Positions 50,908-58,574 of a stretch of DNA of 64,000 nt are shown piece by piece. Below the pieces are notes generated by a model. It was not told the DNA's origin and ran no database searches. It saw only the letters and a list, made by a program, of their open reading frames with translations. The stretch spans positions 32,491-96,490 of the forward strand of contig JAIXWR010000017.1 of NCBI GenBank assembly GCA_027491155.1. Reading direction: 5' to 3'. How positions within the stretch are numbered: position 1 is the stretch's first letter; each line of letters starts with the position of its first letter. Made by a program: the position numbers and the translations under genes. Source of the DNA: Verrucomicrobiaceae bacterium (GTDB lineage: Bacteria > Verrucomicrobiota > Verrucomicrobiia > Verrucomicrobiales > Akkermansiaceae).

Positions 50908-52383
50908 TTACTTCCGCCGCGCGAGCGGCTTCGGCTCGGCCTCCGGGTGACGGGCCAGGATGGCGCGGAGTTCCTTCACGACTTCCGGCAGCTTCGCCGC
51001 GAGGTTCTCCGACTCGGGCGCGGCGGCCTGATAGTCGTAAAGCTCCAGGTCGGCGGTGTCGGCGGGCTTGCTGGGCTTCTTCCACTCGACCAACCGGTAG
51101 CGCTCGGTGCGGATCGCCCGGCCGATGCGTCCTTCGCCGCGCGGGAAACAGTGGTAGGCGTGGTCGCGGACGCTGGCCGAGTGGTCCTTCAGCACGGGCA
51201 CCAGGCTCAGGCCGTCGATCGGTTGCGGGCCGGCGGGTTTGGGCAGGCCGGCGAGTTCGGCGAGGGTGGGGAAGAGGTCCACGGTCTCGGCAAAAGTTCC
51301 GGCCGCGCCGGGCTTCACGCCGGGCGCGATGATGAAGAGCGGAATGCGGTTCGCCTGCTCGTAGTTGGTATGCTTGGTCCAGATGCCGTGGTCGCCGAAA
51401 TGCCAGCCGTGGTCGCCCCAGAGCACGACGATGGTGTTTTTCCAGAGGTCCAGCCGGTCGAGCTCGTCCAGCACGCGGCCGAGCTGGGCGTCCATGTAAC
51501 TACTGGCCGCATAGTAGCCGTGGATCAGCGAGCGGGCGGTGGCGTCGTCGGGCAGGCCGCTGGCGGGGATCGGGTCGTAGTTGGAAAGCTCGCCGCCGCG
51601 CTTGCCGGCGTAGGGCGGGGCGCCGCGGGGCGTGTCGAGGTCGTGCAAGACGGTGAACTTCGCGGGATCGTGCAGGTCCCAGTATTTCTTGGGCGCGGTG
51701 AAGGGCAGGTGCGGCTTCACGAAACCGAGCGCGAGGAAGAAGGGCGTGCCGCTCTGTTCCTTCGCGGCCTGCAGGCGCTTGATCCCGTCGTCGGCGATCC
51801 GCCCGTCGGCGTAGGCGCTGTCGGGGACCTCGGTGCTTTCCCAAGCCGCGCCCTTCGGGAGCTGGCCGATGCGGTCGAGTTCGCGGTTCGTGAAGTAGGC
51901 TTCCTCGCGGGTCAGCTGGCCGCCGGCGGTGCTTTTCGGGTCGAGGTATTCGACGACCTTTTCGACATTGGTCGGGACGCTCCACGACGCGGTGTCGTCG
52001 GTGTTGCCATGGCCGCTGTGGAGGATCTTGCCGACGGCTTCCGCGCGGTAGCCGTGCTTCATGAAATGCTGGCTCAGCGTCACCGCGTCCGGCACCGCGG
52101 CGCGGAAATTCGGGGCCAGGCCGTAGATGCCGATGGAGGTCGGGCGCGACCCGAGCATCAGGCTGTTGCGCGAGGCGGCGCAGACCGCCTGGTTGCAGTA
52201 GGCGCGGTCGAAGCGGACGCCGCGGGCGGCAAGGCGGTCGAGATTCGGCGTCTTCGCCAGCGGGTCGCCGTAGCAGCCGAGCGCGGGTTTCAGGTCGTCG
52301 ACGCAGATCAGCAGGACGTTCGGCTTCTCCGCGGCCCATGCGAACGGAATGAAGAGCAGCAGGGCGAGCGGCAGGTGCTTCAT
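50908..52383 (-). CDS. Sulfatase (iduronate-2-sulfatase-like)
   Basis: A 491-aa protein with signal peptide (MKHLPLALLLFIPFAWA). It has the sulfatase fold: VLLICVDDLKPALGCYGD near the N terminus (metal-binding Asp pair), the formylglycine site C68-A-A-S-R, VKPHLPFTAP and VLWGDHGWHFGDHGIWTK (metal site). The Cys needs conversion to formylglycine by a maturase outside this window. It removes sulfate esters from glycans, probably in the periplasm. It lies 7 bases after the DUF1232 gene and 28 before the DsbD-N gene. Confidence 0.93.
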   Translation of the reverse strand: MKHLPLALLLFIPFAWAAEKPNVLLICVDDLKPALGCYGDPLAKTPNLDRLAARGVRFDRAYCNQAVCAASRNSLMLGSRPTSIGIYGLAPNFRAAVPDAVTLSQHFMKHGYRAEAVGKILHSGHGNTDDTASWSVPTNVEKVVEYLDPKSTAGGQLTREEAYFTNRELDRIGQLPKGAAWESTEVPDSAYADGRIADDGIKRLQAAKEQSGTPFFLALGFVKPHLPFTAPKKYWDLHDPAKFTVLHDLDTPRGAPPYAGKRGGELSNYDPIPASGLPDDATARSLIHGYYAASSYMDAQLGRVLDELDRLDLWKNTIVVLWGDHGWHFGDHGIWTKHTNYEQANRIPLFIIAPGVKPGAAGTFAETVDLFPTLAELAGLPKPAGPQPIDGLSLVPVLKDHSASVRDHAYHCFPRGEGRIGRAIRTERYRLVEWKKPSKPADTADLELYDYQAAAPESENLAAKLPEVVKELRAILARHPEAEPKPLARRK

Positions 52384-52390
52384 GGGAGTT

Positions 52391-52756
52391 TCAATGCCCT
52401 TTCAGGCCGAAGATCTTTTCCGCCTGCACCGAGGCGCGCAGCTTGTGCTCGTCCTTCACGTAGGCGGCCACCGTGCCGAGGGCGGTGACCAGCGCGGCCC
52501 AGTCGTCGCCGTAGCCGGCTCCGGGAATGAGGTCCGGCACCATGTCGGCGGGCAGGATCAGGTAGCCCAGCGCGCCGACGATCACGCCCTTCGCCCAGGC
52601 CGGCGTGTCGCTGTCGCGCAGGCAATGGTAGAGCGTGATGGCGGTGACGACCGTCTTGCGGCCGGCGACCAGCGCGTAGCGGGAAAGCTTCCGCCACAGG
52701 TTCGGCGCGGAATACCAGTGCTCGGCGCGGTAGCGGGATGGGAGTTGGGGCGGCAT
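52391..52756 (-). CDS. DUF1232 (YkvA-like) membrane protein
   Basis: A 121-aa protein. The conserved core is AITLYHCLRDSDTPAWAKGVIVGALGYLILPADMVPDLIPGAGYGDDWA, around residues 40-88; the LPxDxxPDxIP motif marks the family. One or two membrane segments are likely; function unknown. The ATG at 52756 begins MPPQLPSRYRAEHWY and lies just inside a repeat; a longer frame upstream would run into the repeat and was rejected. It heads the sulfatase/DsbD-N run. Confidence 0.85.
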   Translation of the reverse strand: MPPQLPSRYRAEHWYSAPNLWRKLSRYALVAGRKTVVTAITLYHCLRDSDTPAWAKGVIVGALGYLILPADMVPDLIPGAGYGDDWAALVTALGTVAAYVKDEHKLRASVQAEKIFGLKGH

Positions 52757-52763
52757 TTGACGA

Positions 52764-52924
52764 ATGTAGCGTCGGTCTATGACCGTCGCTGGTTGTAACT
52801 GAAGCAACGGGAAGGCTGAATTCTCCTCTGAAGCACGAGCAGGCTAACAGGATTGCTTCTCTTGCAAAGAGCGGCGGTCGCCCCACTTCGCCAGGGCTAC
52901 GAGGGGCAGGCAGACGCGCCGCTA
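52764..52924. repeat. MITE-like element, family A, copy 1
   Basis: It begins ATGTAGCGTCGGTCTATGAC (52764) and ends at CGCCGCTACAAG (about 52924), inverted ends. The middle (52790-52880) aligns with the middle of the 136-bp element at 62625. The right part also holds a family B stretch, ACTTCGCCAGGGCTACGAGG (52888-52907). This copy is more diverged and seems to be a composite of two repeat types. It fills the gap between DUF1232 and PspA genes. Confidence 0.65.
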
Positions 52925-52932
52925 CAAGATCA

Positions 52933-53682
52933 TCACTGGCTCACCGGCCCCATCGTGCCCTGGGCCGGCGGGGTTTCGGCAGCCGGGGTGCCTTGCTTGG
53001 GCTCCAGCTCGATCCCTTCCGCCGCGGCGAAGTCGGCGAGCGCCATGTCGGCCAGGGCCTTCTGCTCGGCTTCCTTCAGCACGGTGCCGCTCATGTCCAC
53101 GCTGTCGCGGGCGACGCGGGCGCGGCCGGCGGCCTTGCTGCGCTCTTCCTCGACCATTTCCTCGAGGCGGTTGAGCGTGTCGCCGGAGCCGCCGAGGGTG
53201 CCGACCATGCCGGCGGCCATCTCGTTGAGTTCGGCCATGGCTTTCTGGATCTTCATGTCGTCGATGCCGCGCTTGAGGGATTCGATCTTGTCGCGGGCGG
53301 CCTTGATCGCCACGTCGCGGGCGCGCACGAGTTCCTTGTATCGGGTTTCCGCGGCCTGGAGCTGCGCGTTGAGTTCGTCGTGCTGCTGGTCGGTGGTCTT
53401 GTAGCGCATCGCCATTTCCGCCGCGGCGTCGCGCTGGCCGGCCTGGAGCAGGGCCTTGGTCTTGGCCTTGAGCTCGTTCTCCTCGGCGTTGAGCTTCTTC
53501 ACCTGGCCCATCAGCCGCTCGACCAGCCCGGCGTGGGCGGCGAGGCCGGCGTTGAACTCGCTGATCTGCTTGCGGAGGTTTTCCTTCTCCACGTCGAGCA
53601 GGGCTTCCGGGTTCTTTTTCTCGATCCCTCCGATGAAGAGACCGAGGAATCCTTTGAATAGGTTGGCGATGCGGCGGAACAT
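52933..53682 (-). CDS. PspA/IM30 family protein
   Basis: A 249-aa protein, almost wholly helical. It starts MFRRIANLFKGFLGLFIGG, the amphipathic membrane-binding helix, followed by a long coiled coil (about 25-215) with KLNAEENELKAKTKALLQAG and LVRARDVAIKAARDKIESLK. PspA/IM30 proteins bind stressed inner membranes and stabilise them, or form ESCRT-III-like rods. A Pro/Thr-rich tail (PKQGTPAAETPPAQGTMGP) is extra. The ATG at 53682 was chosen over a start 11 codons upstream because it places the amphipathic helix at the N terminus. Confidence 0.9.
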   Translation of the reverse strand: MFRRIANLFKGFLGLFIGGIEKKNPEALLDVEKENLRKQISEFNAGLAAHAGLVERLMGQVKKLNAEENELKAKTKALLQAGQRDAAAEMAMRYKTTDQQHDELNAQLQAAETRYKELVRARDVAIKAARDKIESLKRGIDDMKIQKAMAELNEMAAGMVGTLGGSGDTLNRLEEMVEEERSKAAGRARVARDSVDMSGTVLKEAEQKALADMALADFAAAEGIELEPKQGTPAAETPPAQGTMGPVSQ

Positions 53683-54031
53683 GGGCGGGAAGCGCGTTGG
53701 GCGCGGTCGCACCATGGGCGAAAGCGGCGGGGCGGGGCAAGTACAAGCCTCCCGGGGAATCGGAATCGGGGGGATTTAGGGAATTGAAGGATCGAACCGC
53801 GGAGGCGCGGAGGTCGCGGAGGTGAACGCCGAGTTTTCTTGATGCGGAATGATGCGGCTGAGGATTTCGTGACGCCTTTGAATGGGTTGGATAACACGGT
53901 GCTTTCTTCGCGCTTCCTCCGCGACCTCCGCGGCCTGCCCTTCGAAGGCTTGGCGAAGAAGGGTTCGTTCCCCTCGGTTCTCGTCCAAAGCGGGATTGCG
54001 CCCCCGCGGTGGCCGGCCTAGCCTCCGCCCC
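53683..54031. other. Gene-free gap of 349 bases with repeat E
   Basis: It is flanked by pspA (minus) and the uracil-DNA glycosylase (plus), so it includes both promoters. Family E occupies 53797-53935 and a family B stretch 53936-53963. The remaining pieces, 53683-53796 and 53964-54031, show no gene, hairpin or clear promoter. Confidence 0.5.
53797..53963. repeat. Inverted repeat, family E, with adjoining family B stretch
   Basis: Left arm CCGCGGAGGCGCGGAGGTCG (53797 on) and right arm CCTCCGCGACCTCCGCGG (53916-53933) share a core of 17 or more inverted bases. The interior is about 95 bases and lacks open frames. Directly after it, TTCGAAGGCTTGGCGAAG is the reverse of the family B stretch found at 52888 and 54246. 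Confidence 0.7.
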
Positions 54032-54979
54032 GTGAGCCGCCCGATCGATGCCCTGCTGGATTTCCTCCGCGCCGAGGAAGCCCGCGGCGTGACCCACGTG
54101 CATCTGGACGAGGAGGCGAAAGAGCTGTTGCGGGATCTGCACCGGCGGTCGCGGGGGGCGAAAGCGGCGGGGACTTCCAAGGTCCTATACCAAGCGGCGG
54201 CGCCGGTGGTTGACCAGCCATCCAAGCCGGCTGCCCACTCCGCCGTCCCACTCCGCCAAGGCGACGAGGGACAAGAGGCTTCGAGGGCCGGGCAAGCCGG
54301 CGCTCCGCCTGCAGCCGTTCCGGCACCGGTGGTGATCGCCGCGCCGACATCGGGCAGCGCGGCGGAAAGGATCGCGGCGCTTGCCGCCCAGGCCGAAAAC
54401 TGGGCTCCGGCGCGGAAGCTCGGCACGCTGCGCCAGACGATGGTCTTTTCCACCGGCAATCCCGAGGCCGACCTGATGTTCGTCGGCGAAGCTCCGGGCT
54501 ATCAGGAGGAACAGCAGCGCGAACCTTTCGTCGGACCCGCCGGGCAGAAGCTCGACGACATCATCAAGGCGATGGGCCTGTCCCGTCCGCAGGTTTACAT
54601 CTCCAACATCGTCAAGTTCCGCCCCGCCACGCCCGGCCAGACGACCAACAACCGCAAGCCGACGGCGGAGGAAATGGCCTCGTGCCTGTCCTTCATCCGC
54701 GCCGAGGTCGAGATCGTGAAGCCCCGCTGCATCGTCGCGCTCGGCGGCACCGCCGGGGAAGGGCTGCTCGGGCTTTCGGGATCGGTCACCGGCATGCGCG
54801 GCAAGTGGCACGACTTCGGCGGCATCCCGGTGCGCGTCACCTACCACCCGTCCTACCTGCTCCGCAGCAGCTCCATCCGCGACAAGCGCGCGGTGTGGGA
54901 GGACATGATGGAGGCCATGGAAAAGCTCGGCCTGCCGATCTCCGACAAGCAGCGCTCCTACTTCCTCCCCAAGCCCTGA
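54032..54979 (+). CDS. Uracil-DNA glycosylase, family 4-like, lacking Fe-S cysteines
   Basis: A 315-aa protein. Residues about 150-300 hold the family 4 core: VGEAPGYQEEQQREPFVGPAGQKLDDI and HPSYLLRS. Family 4 enzymes use a 4Fe-4S cluster, but three of the four usual cysteines are missing: the N-terminal CxxC position is AENW, and the KCRP position is KFRP. Only C in ASCLSF remains aligned. It should excise uracil from DNA for base-excision repair, possibly without a cluster. The start is GTG at 54032 (SRPIDALLDFLR); upstream frame is repeat. Residues about 50-105 form a Pro/Ala linker, part of which looks like a captured family B repeat. Confidence 0.85.
   Translation: MSRPIDALLDFLRAEEARGVTHVHLDEEAKELLRDLHRRSRGAKAAGTSKVLYQAAAPVVDQPSKPAAHSAVPLRQGDEGQEASRAGQAGAPPAAVPAPVVIAAPTSGSAAERIAALAAQAENWAPARKLGTLRQTMVFSTGNPEADLMFVGEAPGYQEEQQREPFVGPAGQKLDDIIKAMGLSRPQVYISNIVKFRPATPGQTTNNRKPTAEEMASCLSFIRAEVEIVKPRCIVALGGTAGEGLLGLSGSVTGMRGKWHDFGGIPVRVTYHPSYLLRSSSIRDKRAVWEDMMEAMEKLGLPISDKQRSYFLPKP
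54246..54276. repeat. Family B repeat-like stretch inside the uracil-DNA glycosylase gene
   Basis: CACTCCGCCAAGGCGACGAG (54248-54267) and the bases after it match CACTTCGCCAGGGCTACGAG at 52887 and, inverted, the stretch at 53936. Here it lies in frame in the linker of the glycosylase, coding for PLRQGDEGQEAS-like sequence. Confidence 0.5.
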
Positions 54980-55033
54980 GCCATCCAGGGCTGTTCCTTG
55001 GCACTTGGCACTTCTCCACTTGGAACTTCCCCC

Positions 55034-55513
55034 ATGCTCCTCGTCCTCACCACCGGCGGCACCATCGACAAGGTCTATTTCGACGCCTCGTCCGAATACG
55101 AGGTGGGCGAGCCGACCGTGCCGCACGTCTTCCGCGAGTCCGGCGTGACGCTGGAGTGGCGGCTGTTGCCCTTGCTGCGGAAGGACAGCCTGGAAATGAC
55201 CGACGACGACCGCGCCGCGATCCGCCGGGCTTGTGCGGAGGCGCCGGAAGAAAAGATCCTCATCACCCACGGCACCGACACCATGAGCCTGACCGCCGAA
55301 GCGCTGACCGGGCTCTCTAACAAGACCATCGTCCTCACCGGCGCCCTCGCCCCGGCGCGCTTCCGGGTGACCGATGCCGTCTTCAACCTCGGCCTCGCGC
55401 TGGGGGCGGTGCAGTCGCTGCCGCCCGGCGTCTATCTCGCGATGAACGGCACGATTTTCCCGGCGGGAAAGGTCCGCAAGAACCGCGAGGCGGGGCGGTT
55501 CGAGGCGGTGTGA
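55034..55513 (+). CDS. Short asparaginase-domain protein
   Basis: A 159-aa protein. It has the L-asparaginase N-terminal signatures TTGGTIDK (near residue 6, nucleophile Thr) and THGTDTM (about 77-83), but ends after about 159 residues, so the C-terminal domain of type I/II asparaginases is absent. Stand-alone proteins of this size are known as asparaginase-domain proteins, with untested activity. The ATG at 55034 gives MLLVLTTGG; a frame upstream adds only a short unrelated stretch. It lies 54 bases after the glycosylase stop and may be co-transcribed. Confidence 0.82.
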   Translation: MLLVLTTGGTIDKVYFDASSEYEVGEPTVPHVFRESGVTLEWRLLPLLRKDSLEMTDDDRAAIRRACAEAPEEKILITHGTDTMSLTAEALTGLSNKTIVLTGALAPARFRVTDAVFNLGLALGAVQSLPPGVYLAMNGTIFPAGKVRKNREAGRFEAV

Positions 55514-55518
55514 GCAGA

Positions 55519-55590
55519 GTGGCTGCGGCTTCTAGCCGAAAGCCTCCCGGTTCAGGAAAACAAGGCTTGCGGCAGGGACGCCGCAGCCAC
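55519..55590. repeat. Palindromic repeat (family C)
   Basis: Perfect 11-bp terminal inverted arms GTGGCTGCGGC (55519-55529) and GCCGCAGCCAC (55580-55590), extended to about 27 imperfect bases each. It lies between two converging gene ends, three bases before the GH43 stop. It could act as a bidirectional terminator-like structure, but T tracts are missing. Confidence 0.8.
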
Positions 55591-55592
55591 GG

Positions 55593-56504
55593 TCACGGCG
55601 TCATCTTCACCGGCCGGATCCCGCCTTCGGCATCGTATTCGATCTTCTCCACCGCGATCTTCCGTCCACCGCGGAACGGCGGGGTTTTCGACGGGGTTTC
55701 CCAGCGGTGATAGACGATGAACCACTCCTTGGTCGCCGGATTCTCCACGAACGAATGATGGCCCGGACCCTGGCGGGTGGCATCGCTTTCGAGGATTTTG
55801 CGGCGGTATTCCCACGGTCCGGCGGGCGAGGCCGAAGTGGCGTAGTGGACGCAGTAACTCGAGTCGTTCCAGCGGCCGTGACTGTAGCTGAGGTAGTAGG
55901 TCTTGCCCCGACGGTGCAGGAATGGCGCTTCGGTGAAATGCGGTGGTTGATCGATCTTCACCTCGCGCTTGAAGCTCGTCATGTCGTCCGCCATTTCGAA
56001 CACCCGGAGCTTCGATCCCGCGCTGCCGCCGGCGTAGAACCACGCCTTGTCGCCTTCGACGAAGACCATCGGATCGATCGCCTCGAAACCGTCGCCGCCG
56101 GTGAGCAGCGGCTTGCCGCTATCGGTGAATGGACCCGCCGGTGAACTGCCCACCGCCACGCCGATCCGGCTGGGAGTGGGATTCTGCGGGCCGACCGAGT
56201 AGTAGAAGTAGAACTTGCCCTTCCTTTCCGCGATGGCCGGGGCCCAGGCGCCGTGCCACGGCGCGCCGTCGGCCTTGACCCAGGGGACCTGATCGAGATC
56301 GAGGACCTCGCCCTCGCGCTTCCAGGTCCGGAGATCGGCCGAGCGGTAGGCGGCAAAGATCGGGCGGCGGCTGTGCGCCTCGGTCGGGTAGAGCCAGAAC
56401 TCCTTCGCCACGACCTGGACGTGCGGGTCCGCGCCGTCCATCACGGGATTCGCGGAAAGCGTGCAGTTCAGGGCAAGCAAAGCGGCGAGCGGGCGTCGGA
56501 TCAT
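55593..56504 (-). CDS. Glycoside hydrolase family 43-like secreted enzyme
   Basis: A 303-aa protein with signal peptide ([17 protein letters not shown]). The five-bladed propeller has the family's three acid positions: Asp in MDGADPHVQV (base), Asp in AIDPMVFVEG and Glu in FTEAPFLHRRG (acid). HGAWAPAIAERKGKFYFYYS is typical. GH43 enzymes cleave arabinose or xylose side groups from plant polysaccharides. The start codon overlaps the stop of the upstream DUF2383-like gene (ATGA at 56501-56504). Confidence 0.88.
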   Translation of the reverse strand: MIRRPLAALLALNCTLSANPVMDGADPHVQVVAKEFWLYPTEAHSRRPIFAAYRSADLRTWKREGEVLDLDQVPWVKADGAPWHGAWAPAIAERKGKFYFYYSVGPQNPTPSRIGVAVGSSPAGPFTDSGKPLLTGGDGFEAIDPMVFVEGDKAWFYAGGSAGSKLRVFEMADDMTSFKREVKIDQPPHFTEAPFLHRRGKTYYLSYSHGRWNDSSYCVHYATSASPAGPWEYRRKILESDATRQGPGHHSFVENPATKEWFIVYHRWETPSKTPPFRGGRKIAVEKIEYDAEGGIRPVKMTP

Positions 56505-57025
56505 GCCCTTCCATACCCGCCGGCCCTGCCCTGGTCTTGCGAAATGCTTGCGGCGGTGGCCGGGGAAGGCCGCGGCTTGCGCAGGGAGCGCAGGCGGACC
56601 AGATCGCGCCGCAGTTCGCGAATCATGTCGGCCAGATCGCGCCGCGTGGGCTCGTCGCAGGCCCGGTCGTTGAGGAGCCGCAGCAGCACGCGCTCGAGGC
56701 GGCGTTCGCTGCGTTCGCACTCGCGCGGCAGGCCTTCGCGGAAGGTCGGGAAGCGGCGGCTCACCAGCGGCAGCCAGATCCGCTGGAAGCGGGCCTCGCG
56801 GCTCGGGCCGAAGTCGGGCGTGCCGCCTTTCCGCTCGATCATGCCGGCGATGCGCTCCGCCTGATGACCGCGGTGCTCCGCCAGTTCGCGGCAGATGTTT
56901 TCCAGCAGGTGGGACTCGGATATCCGCGCGGCCTGGAGGTAGGTGGAGATGGTATCCAGCGTGCGGGTCAGGGCGGTCTGGAGGGAGACGGAAGAAGCTT
57001 GGACGGGGAGACGAAGCTCATTCAT
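56501..57025 (-). CDS. DUF2383-like four-helix-bundle protein
   Basis: A 174-aa helical protein. The order of helices, the [25 protein letters not shown] segment around residues 34-58, [14 protein letters not shown] and the [17 protein letters not shown] helix fit the PA2169/DUF2383 ferritin-like family. Such proteins are often found in stress contexts; their function is not established. The C-terminal tail is basic and disordered. The gene overlaps the GH43 start by four bases, so the two are translated together although their roles look unrelated. Confidence 0.65.
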   Translation of the reverse strand: MNELRLPVQASSVSLQTALTRTLDTISTYLQAARISESHLLENICRELAEHRGHQAERIAGMIERKGGTPDFGPSREARFQRIWLPLVSRRFPTFREGLPRECERSERRLERVLLRLLNDRACDEPTRRDLADMIRELRRDLVRLRSLRKPRPSPATAASISQDQGRAGGYGRA

Positions 57026-57138
57026 CCTGACAGCTTTGCACGCATCTCCCGAAATGTCATGGGGCGATTTCGTAAAGTTGTTCACAGGGGAATTCGGGGC
57101 CGCTTGCCGATCCGGCGGGAGCGATGCAGGATGCCGCC

Positions 57139-58419
57139 ATGTCCGATCCCCTGGCCGCGGTGACCGCCGCTTTCGACGACCTGCGGGCGATGCCCTTCGC
57201 CGCCCGGGCGGCGGGATTGCAGCGCGCGGCCGGATTGCTGGAAGAGCGGCAGGAGGACTTGGCCCGGCGGATGGCGCGGGAGATGGGCAAGCCGGTGGCC
57301 CAGGGAAAGGCGGAGGTTTTGAAATGCGCGGCCGCCTGCCGCCACTATGCGGTCCAGGGCGAGGCGATGTTGGCACCGGTGGTGCGGGACGGGGCCGCGA
57401 TCCTGCACGAACCGCTCGGTCCGGTGCTGGCCATCATGCCCTGGAATTTCCCCTTCTGGCAGGTCTTCCGCTTCGCCGCGCCGGCCCTGATGGCGGGGAA
57501 CACGGTCCTGCTCAAGCACGCGTCGAACGTGCCCGGCTGCGCCCGGGCGATCGCGGAGCTCGTCGCGGAAGCCTTCGGCCGGGACGACCTGCTGCGTGCC
57601 GTCTTTCTTCCCGGCAGGGAGGTCGAGCCCCTGATCGCCGACCCGCGGATCCGCGCGGTGACCTTCACCGGAAGCACGGAGGCAGGCCGCCGGGTGGCCG
57701 CGGCGGCGGGGCGGCATTTGAAGAAGTCGGTGCTCGAACTCGGCGGCAGCGATCCCTACCTCGTGCTGGCCGATGCGGATTTGCAAGGCGCTGCCAGAAC
57801 CTGCGCCGCGGCCCGCATGGTGAATGCCGGCCAGAGCTGCATCGCGGCGAAGCGTTTCCTCGTTGCGGAGGAGGTGCACGACGAGTTCGTGGCGCTGCTG
57901 GCCGGGGAGCTCTCGGCCTACGTTCCCGGCGATCCGCTGGATGATCGGTGCACGCTGGGTCCGATGGCGCGTGCCGACTTGCGGGACGAACTGCACGGGC
58001 AGGTGACGGACAGCATCGCGGCCGGTGCCGTCTTGCTGCTGGGCGGGGAGATTCCGCAACTACGAGATCTGCCGTACTACCCGGCCACCCTGCTTTCGGG
58101 GGTGAAGCCGGGGATGCGGGTCTTCGACGAGGAAACCTTCGGCCCGGTCGCGGCGGTGACCCGCGTGGCGGACGATGCCGAAATGATCGCGCTCGCCAAC
58201 CGGACGCCGTTCGGGCTGGGCGCGGCCGTTTTCAGCGCGGATGAGGATCGCGCCCGCCGGGTGGCGGAGCGGCTCGATGCCGGCACCGTCGCCCTCAATG
58301 CCCAGGTGGTCTCCGATCCGCGCTTTCCCTTCGGCGGCGTGAAGGACAGCGGCTGGGGCCGCGAGCTCGGGGAGCACGGCATCCGCGAGTTCGTGAACGT
58401 GAAGACGCTGCGGATGTAG
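57139..58419 (+). CDS. Aldehyde dehydrogenase (succinate-semialdehyde type)
   Basis: A 426-aa cytoplasmic NAD(P)-dependent enzyme. The cofactor region is MPWNFPFWQ and [11 protein letters not shown] (about 170-180), [10 protein letters not shown] carries the general-base Glu, and the catalytic Cys is in [11 protein letters not shown] (about 233). [11 protein letters not shown] and the [12 protein letters not shown] end are conserved. Short members of this group act on succinate semialdehyde or similar aldehydes. An ATG at 57124 would add five residues (MQDAA); both are possible. The TAG stop lies in an ATGTAGCGGCGG motif like the ends of family A repeats. Confidence 0.93.
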   Translation: MSDPLAAVTAAFDDLRAMPFAARAAGLQRAAGLLEERQEDLARRMAREMGKPVAQGKAEVLKCAAACRHYAVQGEAMLAPVVRDGAAILHEPLGPVLAIMPWNFPFWQVFRFAAPALMAGNTVLLKHASNVPGCARAIAELVAEAFGRDDLLRAVFLPGREVEPLIADPRIRAVTFTGSTEAGRRVAAAAGRHLKKSVLELGGSDPYLVLADADLQGAARTCAAARMVNAGQSCIAAKRFLVAEEVHDEFVALLAGELSAYVPGDPLDDRCTLGPMARADLRDELHGQVTDSIAAGAVLLLGGEIPQLRDLPYYPATLLSGVKPGMRVFDEETFGPVAAVTRVADDAEMIALANRTPFGLGAAVFSADEDRARRVAERLDAGTVALNAQVVSDPRFPFGGVKDSGWGRELGEHGIREFVNVKTLRM

Positions 58420-58574
58420 CGGCGGGTAAAGACGCCGCCGCAAAAATGTTTCTTGCCAGACCGGCAAAAGCGGCCAGTCTCCGCGCCCCCCGCCGTCGCG
58501 GGTTTGTGCGATCCAGGAGGCCTTTTGGTTGTGGTTTCCAGGATCATCCGTCCTTGAACCACCACCATCAGATT
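58420..58574 (+). other. Leader region of the DEAD-box helicase gene
   Basis: 155 bases between the aldehyde dehydrogenase stop and the helicase start. A 7-bp stem, GCGGCGG (58419-58425) with CCGCCGC (58435-58441), is followed by A residues, not T, so it is a weak terminator at best. The rest includes a C-rich run near 58483-58494. DEAD-box genes often have long cold-responsive leaders; that is only an analogy here. Confidence 0.35.

Noticed and set aside
58446..58574. N-terminal extension of the DEAD-box helicase
   Set aside because: The added 43 residues are basic and unlike the family; [11 protein letters not shown] is a normal start.
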